Origin: an uncultured Collinsella sp.
GTDB taxonomy: Bacteria > Actinomycetota > Coriobacteriia > Coriobacteriales > Coriobacteriaceae
Assembly (NCBI GenBank): GCA_900764415.1
Contig: CAAFOA010000260.1
Location: 1 to 8,583 of the forward strand
Length of the DNA stretch: 8,583 nucleotides
Reading direction: 5' to 3'
Shown here one piece after another: positions 1 through 5,009 of the stretch. Every line of letters begins with the position of its first letter. The first letter of the stretch is position 1. Under the pieces are notes generated by a model. That model was not told where the DNA came from and made no database searches. It saw only the letters and a list, made by a program, of their open reading frames with translations. A program made the position numbers and the translations under genes.

Positions 1-61
1 AGAAGACGGCATACGAGATGCAGCGTAGTCTCGTGGGCTCGGAGATGTGTATAAGAGACAG
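1..61. other. Illumina Nextera P7 adapter, index and Tn5 mosaic end (non-genomic)
   Basis: This stretch is sequencing-library DNA, not genome. Bases 1-19 match the 3' part of the Illumina P7 flow-cell oligo (its first five bases, CAAGC, are missing). Bases 20-27 (GCAGCGTA) sit where the i7 index belongs; from memory this is the N721 index of the Nextera XT v2 set. Bases 28-42 are the Nextera transposase read-2 tail, and bases 43-61 (AGATGTGTATAAGAGACAG) are the 19-base Tn5 mosaic end. The hisS frame runs intact to base 62 and stops making sense at the adapter. The likely cause is an untrimmed read-through at a contig end. The adapter should be removed before anything is read from it, including any open frame crossing it. 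Confidence 0.98.
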
Positions 62-904
62 GTAGTAGTCCAGGCCGCGCACCAAGGTGGGATCCTCGAC
101 ATACTCGATACCCGCCGCATCCAAATAGCGCTTGACCTGCTCGTAGTGCTCACGGCACTCGTCGCACAGGTTGTCGCCCATCAGCGGGGCGTCGGCCATG
201 ATCTCGCGGCAGTGGTCGTTCTTGCAGTCGAAGGCGCGCAGCGGGTTGAGCTCGGCGCGCTCGCGGCACTCATCGCACATCTCGTCGGCGTGATCGAGGA
301 TAAACTGCTTGACCTGCTCGCGGTAAGCCGGACGGCACTGCGCATCGCCCATCGAGTTAATAAGCAGGCGAAGCTTGGAAAGGTCGAAGCCCAGGCGCTT
401 GTAGAACTCCATGAGCATGATGATGCACTCGGCGTCTGCCGCCGGATCGGGAGCGCCGAGCCACTCGATGCCCACCTGATGGAACTGGCGCAGGCGGCCC
501 TTCTGGGGACGCTCGCCGCGGAACATGGCCTCGGCGTAGTAGGCCTTAAACGGCGTGGAGCCCTGGGGCACCAGGTTGTTCTCCACGACGGCGCGCACCA
601 CACCGGCTGTGCCCTCGGGACGAAGGGCCAGGCGCTGCTTGGGCTTGAGCTTGGTATCGGTGCCCTCGGTAAAGACGCGCTCCAGGTTGGCGCCGCTAAA
701 CACGCGGAACATCTCCTTGCGCACGACGTCGGTCGACTGGCCGATACCGTGGACAAACACGTCCACCTGCTCGATCGCGGGCGTCTCGATGGGCTTAAAA
801 CCAAACGGCTCGAACACGCCGGCCGCAATCTGCTGCATCTTTTGCCAGGCGCGCATCTCGGCGCCGATAAGGTCGCGGGTTCCCTCCGCCTTCTGTGCCT
901 GCAT
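62..904 (-). CDS. hisS: Histidine--tRNA ligase (HisRS), 3' end missing at the adapter junction
   Basis: HisRS charges tRNA-His with histidine in the cytoplasm, using ATP, as a class II synthetase dimer. The first 281 residues are present; full-length bacterial enzymes have about 420-430, so the end of the catalytic core and the C-terminal anticodon-binding domain are missing. Seen in order: the N-terminal GTRDL segment (8-12), RPEGTAGVVRA (95-105), motif 2 as FRGERPQKGRLRQFHQ (128-143), and the histidine-specific LVRGLDYY (274-281), whose last Tyr is the final codon before the adapter. Cysteines at 210/213, 227/232 and 247/250 look like a metal-binding cluster in the insertion region, a pattern I recall from clostridial HisRS. 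The ATG at 904-902 is preceded by AGAAAGGTG (920-912) at good spacing. The truncation is a library artefact, so this should not be called a pseudogene. In related genomes aspS often follows hisS, but that region is outside the window. Confidence 0.97.
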
Positions 905-946
905 GGGCAAACACCTTTCTTTTGTATCGCGTCATAGGTAGTGGAC

Positions 947-952
947 ATTATA
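947..952 (-). promoter_or_regulatory. Probable hisS promoter, -10 box TATAAT
   Basis: On the minus strand a perfect TATAAT lies 42 bases before the hisS ATG, which would put the transcript start near base 940 and give a short leader of about 36 bases. No good -35 hexamer occurs at 16-18 bases spacing: that position falls inside the GC-rich arm of the inverted repeat 969-1030. The -10 match is seen directly; promoter function is inferred. No T-box leader signature was found in this gap. Confidence 0.5.
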
Positions 953-968
953 CGGCACAAAGCAGCAA

Positions 969-1030
969 CGCGGCGGCGCGTCTGACCGAACGAGGGTATG
1001 GGGACTCGTTCGGCCAGACGTGCCGCCGCG
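969..1030 (-). repeat. Long imperfect inverted repeat between the MFS gene and hisS, possible terminator
   Basis: Two 25-base arms (969-993 and 1006-1030) are complementary at 23 of 25 positions around a 12-base loop (994-1005). The two exceptions are 978/1021 and 985/1014; on the minus-strand RNA the second becomes a G-U wobble. Read on the minus strand, the hairpin starts 36 bases after the MFS stop codon and is followed by a weak T-containing stretch (TTGCTGCTTTG). It could therefore terminate the hydrolase-transporter operon just before the hisS promoter. The stem is much longer than the other two terminators here and the T-tract is poor, so a dispersed intergenic repeat is an equally good reading. 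No second copy is present in the window. Confidence 0.6.
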
Positions 1031-1066
1031 GACGAAGCGGACAAGCGGCGATGCGCTTTGGCCTAC

Positions 1067-2371
1067 CTACTCCCCCGCCACGCTCGCGCGCAGCTTGGCG
1101 GCGATGGGCTCGGATGCCAGCAGGAACACGAGCATGACCACGGAGCACGCCAGGCACACAATCCAGGCGCTCGCAAAGGAGCCCGTGGCATCGAACAGCA
1201 CGCCCGAGACAATAGCGCCCACGGTGCCGCCGACCATCTCGAGCGAGGTAATGGTGCCCGTGACCTTGCCGAGGTCGGCCATGCCAAACTGCTTGGACGC
1301 GGCAATGGTAGGCGTGATAGTGCCCATGCACGTTCCGACACCAAAGCTCACGGCAGCCACGATGGGACCAAGATCGGTCGCGGGGAAGCACAGGGCGACG
1401 CAGGCGATAATGCACGCAATGGAGCCAAGGATATTGCCAAAGCGCAGACCAAAGCGGTCATAGATCGCACCGAGCGAAATCTTGGCGATAACGACGGTGA
1501 CCATGTAGGCCGAAAGCACGGTACCTGCCCACATGGGATCGTGGCCGCCCGTGACGATCTTGGCGCCGTTGACGGTAACACTCGTCATGTTGGTGACCTG
1601 GTTGGGCAAGATGGCGCCGTTAACGAGACCCATAAAGAGGAAGGCGACGACGAGCAGCCAAAACGCCGGGCTCTTCTTGATACGAGACCAGCCGACGCTA
1701 ACCTCGGGCGCCGTGTGCTCGTCCTTGTCGCCAGCCGTCGAGACGGACGGATCGCCCGGGTTCTCGCCGAGCGGCTTAAGGCCGATCTCGGAAGGCTTGG
1801 TGCGGAAGGAGTAAGCCGTGATGGGCAGTGCCGCCACCATGCAGACGGCAGCGAGTACCAGGAACGCAGAGCGCCAGCCCACACTCACGATAAGAGAGCT
1901 CACGATCGGCGAGAGAATGGCGCCGCCAAAGCCCGAACCCGAAAGTGCGATGGAAATGGCAAGGCCGCGCTTGGCCGTAAACCAGTTGGCGGTCACAAGG
2001 CTGATGAGCAGGCGGGTCGAGGCCACAGCGAAGCAGCCCGAAACGGCAAAGAGCACGTAGACCTGCCACAGCTCACCGACAAAGCTCATGCCGGCAAGCA
2101 CCGCCGAGGTAGCGATAACGGTAAGCGAGCCCAATACGCGGCCACTCACCTTATCGGCAACATGACCGATCACAAGTGAACCGATAACGCTCACCACGGT
2201 GGAGATCGCATTGGAGATGTTGTACTGCGCAAGAGAAATGCCCAAGTCGCTGACGATGAGCGGCTGGAACAGACTCATGCAGTTAACGAAAATCGTGTAG
2301 CACGTGACCATGATGACAAAGCCAGAGGCCACGACGAGCCAACCGGGGAAGAACTTACGCTGCCGGGACAT
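1067..2371 (-). CDS. MFS transporter, oxalate/formate antiporter or monocarboxylate type
   Basis: A 434-residue polytopic membrane protein with the 12-helix layout of the major facilitator superfamily. The motif A loop appears as GHVADKVSGR (69-78) between helices 2 and 3, with a degenerate second copy, GAIYDRFGLR (301-310), in the C-terminal half. The segment around 128-150 (ANWF..KRGLA.....SG.G.GG) is typical of OFA and monocarboxylate-porter relatives, which exchange or symport small organic anions. A charged cytoplasmic loop (about 190-232) separates the two six-helix halves. The ATG at 2371-2369 was chosen because AAAAGGAG lies just before it; an in-frame ATG at 2389 would place that ribosome site inside the coding sequence. 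It follows the M20D hydrolase by 38 bases with no terminator, so the two are probably co-transcribed and the substrate may be that enzyme's substrate or product. The exact substrate and the direction of transport cannot be read from sequence. Confidence 0.9.
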   Translation of the reverse strand: MSRQRKFFPGWLVVASGFVIMVTCYTIFVNCMSLFQPLIVSDLGISLAQYNISNAISTVVSVIGSLVIGHVADKVSGRVLGSLTVIATSAVLAGMSFVGELWQVYVLFAVSGCFAVASTRLLISLVTANWFTAKRGLAISIALSGSGFGGAILSPIVSSLIVSVGWRSAFLVLAAVCMVAALPITAYSFRTKPSEIGLKPLGENPGDPSVSTAGDKDEHTAPEVSVGWSRIKKSPAFWLLVVAFLFMGLVNGAILPNQVTNMTSVTVNGAKIVTGGHDPMWAGTVLSAYMVTVVIAKISLGAIYDRFGLRFGNILGSIACIIACVALCFPATDLGPIVAAVSFGVGTCMGTITPTIAASKQFGMADLGKVTGTITSLEMVGGTVGAIVSGVLFDATGSFASAWIVCLACSVVMLVFLLASEPIAAKLRASVAGE

Positions 2372-2375
2372 ACTG

Positions 2376-2383
2376 CTCCTTTT
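2376..2383 (-). promoter_or_regulatory. Ribosome binding site that sets the MFS start
   Basis: Minus-strand AAAAGGAG is separated by CAGT from the ATG at 2371-2369. Its presence favours this start over the in-frame upstream ATG at 2389, which has no comparable site and would add six residues (MFKRSS). Confidence 0.8.
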
Positions 2384-2409
2384 AAACAAACGAGTAGCAA
2401 GATTGGGTG

Positions 2410-3708
2410 CTACCGGTGGTCGGCGATGTAGCCCAAAGCGACAGCGGCATAAGCCGCGGCGCCAAGGGGAAGCTCGGCATCGCTAAAACGTGCCTTGGGA
2501 TGATGCTGAGCAAAATGCTCGTCCGTATCAGTCACGGCAGCGCCCACGGTAAAGTACGCACTCGGGATCTCGCTCGAGATCAACGCGAAGTCCTCACTCG
2601 CCATGGCGTGGAACAGCGGCAGGAAGGTGGCCTTGGGCAGCGCCGCACCCACATAGCCAAGCGAAGCCTGGGTCATGTCGTCATCGAGCACGAGCGGGGG
2701 AACATCCGAGAGCGTCTCGATGGTGGCCGGCGTACGATAGGTCGTGGCAACGCCGTTGACGACCTCCGCGATGCGGGTCTTGAGGTGCTCCATGAGCTCG
2801 ACGTCGAATCCGCGCAGCGTACCTTCGAGCACACAAGTGTCGGGGATGACGTTGGCCGCTTGACCGCCGGCAAACTTGCCCACGGTAAGCGCGACTTCCT
2901 TGGCCGCCGGCACCTCGCGGGAGATGAGCTCCTGAAGCGCCAGATGCACATGGACGCCGGCCGTGATGGGGTCGATGCAGATCTCGGGGCTCGAGCCATG
3001 GCCGCCCTTGCCCTGAAGCGTGATGCGAAAACCGTACACGCCCGAGAGCGCCGGGCTGCCGTAGAGCACCAGACCAAGCGGCGACTGGCTATTGACATGC
3101 ATGGCAAAGGCGGCCTGAGGACGCGGGTTCTCAAGCAAGCCATCGGCGATGGCAGCGCGTGCCCCCTCAAAGGTCTCCTCACCCGGCTGGAACAGCAGTT
3201 TGACGGTAGCATTGGCGTCGACAAGCTCGGCCTCGCGGGCCTTGAGCAGGCGCGCCGCACCAAGCAGCGCCGTCGCGTGCATATCGTGACCGCAAGCATG
3301 CATGCAGCCATTGGTGGATGCAAAGGGCTCGCCGGATTCCTCGGCAACGGGCAGGGCATCCATGTCGCCGCGGAGCATGATAACCGTACCGGCCTGCTTG
3401 TCCGCGCACGTACCGTTACCCCGAGCAGCAGCTGCCGCGCCGGCACCGATAAGGCCAACGACACAGGAGCCGTCAACAAGAACGGCATAGGGAATATCCA
3501 TCTCGTCCAGACGCGCCTGGATAAAGGCGGTCGTCTGTGGAAGGTTGTTACCGAGCTCAGGCGTTTGATGGAGATCATGGCGCCATGCGGCAAGCTCGTC
3601 TGCAAAAGCCTGAGCTTCTGCAACAAGACCGTCACCGATAGCGGCCTGCGCCGCTGCGGTAGCCTTGGGCACTGGTTGCGGTTGAAAATCGGACAAAGCT
3701 GGTGCCAT
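2410..3708 (-). CDS. M20D-family metal-dependent amidohydrolase (hippurate / IAA-amino acid hydrolase-like)
   Basis: A 432-residue cytosolic hydrolase of peptidase family M20, subfamily D, whose members cleave amide bonds of N-acyl amino acids or small peptides with two metal ions. Seen in order: RHDLHQTPELG (43-53), LRGDMDALP (112-120), MHACGHDMH (136-144), LLFQPGEE (171-178), AMHVN (202-206), GKGGHGSSP (233-241, start of the dimerisation lid domain), ASEDF (370-374) and HHP (402-404). By analogy with plant ILL2, metal ligands would be C139, H141, E178, H204 and a C-terminal His (402 or 403), with E177 as general base; all are present, so it should be active. Length is slightly above the usual 380-400 because of an Ala/Pro-rich N-terminus and an Ala/Gly insertion near 89-105. 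The ATG at 3708-3706 was chosen for its GGAGGG site; an upstream in-frame ATG at 3762 lacks one. It is the first gene of a probable operon with the MFS transporter. The true substrate is unknown. Confidence 0.93.
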   Translation of the reverse strand: MAPALSDFQPQPVPKATAAAQAAIGDGLVAEAQAFADELAAWRHDLHQTPELGNNLPQTTAFIQARLDEMDIPYAVLVDGSCVVGLIGAGAAAAARGNGTCADKQAGTVIMLRGDMDALPVAEESGEPFASTNGCMHACGHDMHATALLGAARLLKAREAELVDANATVKLLFQPGEETFEGARAAIADGLLENPRPQAAFAMHVNSQSPLGLVLYGSPALSGVYGFRITLQGKGGHGSSPEICIDPITAGVHVHLALQELISREVPAAKEVALTVGKFAGGQAANVIPDTCVLEGTLRGFDVELMEHLKTRIAEVVNGVATTYRTPATIETLSDVPPLVLDDDMTQASLGYVGAALPKATFLPLFHAMASEDFALISSEIPSAYFTVGAAVTDTDEHFAQHHPKARFSDAELPLGAAAYAAVALGYIADHR

Positions 3709-3713
3709 AGATG

Positions 3714-3720
3714 CCCTCCA
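3714..3720 (-). promoter_or_regulatory. Ribosome binding site that sets the amidohydrolase start
   Basis: Minus-strand TGGAGGG lies five bases before the ATG at 3708-3706. The longer frame from 3762 would add 18 residues with no family resemblance, and its codons would cover both this site and the inverted repeat 3739-3760. The shorter start is preferred. Confidence 0.8.
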
Positions 3721-3738
3721 GTAACGTTTTTGCAGCAA

Positions 3739-3760
3739 GCACTTTGATAGCGTAAAGTGC
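3739..3760. promoter_or_regulatory. Perfect inverted repeat upstream of the amidohydrolase, candidate operator
   Basis: The sequence GCACTTT - 8 bases - AAAGTGC is a perfect 7+7 dyad 31-52 bases before the amidohydrolase start codon, between the upstream terminator and the ribosome site. The arms are about 15 bases apart centre to centre, which is in the range for a dimeric regulator contacting a promoter. No T-tract follows it, so a terminator is unlikely. I could not place a convincing -35/-10 pair here; TATCAA on the minus strand (3749-3744), inside the dyad, is the best -10-like hexamer. The dyad is seen; operator function is inferred, and no regulator gene lies in the window. Confidence 0.5.
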
Positions 3761-3785
3761 AAGGTACAACTTTAAGGGCGACGCA

Positions 3786-3812
3786 TAAAAAATGCCGCCC
3801 CGGGAGGGCGGC
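3786..3812 (-). terminator. Intrinsic terminator of the DMT transporter
   Basis: On the minus strand a 7-bp GC stem (3806-3812 pairing with 3794-3800, five-base loop) is followed by ATTTTTTA. It begins 12 bases after the stop codon of the DMT gene. There is no T-run on the plus side, so it works in one direction. It isolates the DMT gene from the downstream hydrolase operon. Confidence 0.88.
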
Positions 3813-3824
3813 GCAACAAGTTGT

Positions 3825-4808
3825 TTACAATTGCGGGCGCGGCTTTTTGCGCAAAAAATCGAAGTGAGTCTCACTCAAGATAATCGACAGGAAGATAAGC
3901 ACGAAGCCGGCGAGCAGGCGCGAGGTGAGCGCCTCCCCCATCAGCAGCACCGAAAACAACACGCCCGAAGGCGACTCCATCGAAAGGAGCAGCGAGCCCG
4001 TCGAGGCCGGAACATGCGCCAGGCCAACGTTTTGGATGAGCAGAGCCACGCATGTGCAGCCCACCGAGAGAAACGCCATCACACCGATAAAGTTCGGCGT
4101 CCACACGGACAGAGGCGCCTGGGTCTCGAATAGCAGCGACGAGACCAGGCTCAGCACGCCGTTGCCCACAAACATCCAAAACGTGATAACGTTGATGTCC
4201 ATTTTGCGACCGTACTTGGCGGTCACCGCCATCTGGATGGCGAAGAAGACCGCGCCTGCCAGCGTAATGACGTCACCGATGTTGAACTCGACGCTATCGA
4301 GCGCCACCAGGCCAATGCCCGCCAGACAGAGCAATGCGGCGCCCAAGTTGTAACGAGTGAGCTTTTCGCCGCTTAGGAAATAGCTCGCGAACGGGACCAG
4401 GATGCAATAGGTGCCCGTCAAAAAAGCATTCTTACCCGCCGTGGTCTGAGCCAGACCGACCGTCTGCAGGGCATAGGCTGCCCACATGAGCGCACCCATG
4501 CTCAGACCAACAATCAGATTGCGAGCGTTAAGGTGGGCGGCAATACGCTTGCGAAAGATAACAAGCATGACCAGCGCTGCGGGAAGAAAACGAATATAGA
4601 GCAGTTCGAACACCGGAATGGTGTCGAGTGCGTCCTTCATAGTGGTAAAGGAGTAGCCCCAGATGACCGCCACCGAAAGTAGCAAAACTTTCCAGAACAG
4701 CGGAGAGCGTGCGCCGGCACCGCGAGAGGCACCGCCGGCGCCTAGGTCTTCGCGGGCTACAGGGCTATCGGGCATATTCTCGATTTCATCAACGGAATGT
4801 TGGGCCAT
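3825..4808 (-). CDS. EamA/DMT-family transporter
   Basis: A 327-residue membrane protein of the drug/metabolite transporter superfamily, with about ten predicted helices between residues 40 and 312 in two homologous five-helix halves. Typical features seen: the first helix ending in IWGYSFTTMKDAL (49-61), the YIRF segment (71-74) opening helix 2, the QTVGLAQTTAGKNAFLTGTYCILVPF stretch (115-140) that ends the first half, and its counterpart QNVGLAHVPASTGSLLLSMESP (259-280) in the second. Members export metabolites, amino acids or drugs; the substrate cannot be told. The first 36 or so residues are a hydrophilic Gly/Ala/Arg-rich tail, longer than usual for the family, and the C-terminus is basic. 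The ATG at 4808-4806 is preceded by TGAGGAT. It appears to be a single-gene unit, with a terminator on either side (4876-4914 upstream, 3786-3812 downstream). Confidence 0.92.
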   Translation of the reverse strand: MAQHSVDEIENMPDSPVAREDLGAGGASRGAGARSPLFWKVLLLSVAVIWGYSFTTMKDALDTIPVFELLYIRFLPAALVMLVIFRKRIAAHLNARNLIVGLSMGALMWAAYALQTVGLAQTTAGKNAFLTGTYCILVPFASYFLSGEKLTRYNLGAALLCLAGIGLVALDSVEFNIGDVITLAGAVFFAIQMAVTAKYGRKMDINVITFWMFVGNGVLSLVSSLLFETQAPLSVWTPNFIGVMAFLSVGCTCVALLIQNVGLAHVPASTGSLLLSMESPSGVLFSVLLMGEALTSRLLAGFVLIFLSIILSETHFDFLRKKPRPQL

Positions 4809-4848
4809 GGAACATCCTCACACTCAATCTGGGCGTGGTGTCCGCACG

Positions 4849-4877
4849 CGTATGGCTGCGTGCCGCCTCATGGTCAA
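4849..4877 (-). promoter_or_regulatory. Candidate promoter of the DMT transporter
   Basis: On the minus strand TTGACC (4877-4872) is followed after exactly 17 bases by CATACG (4854-4849). The -35 box matches 5 of 6 consensus positions; the -10 is weak. The -35 box starts in the T-tract of the preceding terminator, a compact arrangement that allows independent expression of the DMT gene. The rest of the leader to the ATG at 4808 shows no riboswitch-like structure that I can see. Confidence 0.4.
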
Positions 4878-4914
4878 ATAAAAACGGGGCGCACCGGACC
4901 CCCGGCACGCCCCG
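4876..4914 (-). terminator. Intrinsic terminator of the YhgE/Pip gene pair
   Basis: On the minus strand a stem of 7 bp (4908-4914 with 4885-4891), a two-base internal mismatch, then 4 bp (4902-4905 with 4894-4897) around a four-base loop is followed by TTTTTATTTG. It lies about 95 bases after the stop codon at 5010. The stretch between (4915-5009) has no gene and no strong feature; it is taken to be 3' untranslated sequence. Confidence 0.85.
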
Positions 4915-5009
4915 CTACTGTAGCAACAACCAAGCAGCCCACGCAATTCACTACGCTAAAGCACCGGGTTGGAAGACCTCGATGTTCCGACGGCGTTTAC
5001 GTGACTGAA

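Noticed and set aside
43..61. Tn5 mosaic end as evidence of a natural transposon.
   Set aside because: It is preceded by the Nextera tail, an index and the P7 oligo, so it derives from library tagmentation.
47..937. Open frame of 296 codons on the plus strand opposite hisS.
   Set aside because: Its start lies inside the Nextera adapter and its whole length is antisense to an unmistakable hisS; it is a by-product of GC-rich codon use.
905..1066. Possible T-box leader for hisS.
   Set aside because: No T-box consensus or specifier-like arrangement is visible on the minus strand, and the -10 box leaves room for only a very short leader.
998..2179. Open frame of 393 codons on the plus strand opposite the MFS gene.
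   Set aside because: Composition is rich in Arg, His, Asp and Gly with no domain or membrane segments, as expected for the antisense of a GC-rich membrane protein gene; the minus-strand protein has clear MFS motifs.
2407..3747. Open frame of 446 codons on the plus strand opposite the amidohydrolase.
   Set aside because: It mirrors almost exactly the M20D gene, which has all catalytic motifs in the other strand; no recognisable motif is seen in the antisense product.
3709..3762. Upstream in-frame ATG that would lengthen the amidohydrolase by 18 residues.
   Set aside because: It has no ribosome site, and the extension would cover the good GGAGGG site and the inverted repeat; the shorter start fits the family better.
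3844..3857. Perfect 14-base palindrome TTTTTGCGCAAAAA.
   Set aside because: It falls within the last codons of the DMT gene (Phe-Leu-Arg-Lys-Lys), whose real terminator is downstream; probably a coincidence of codons.
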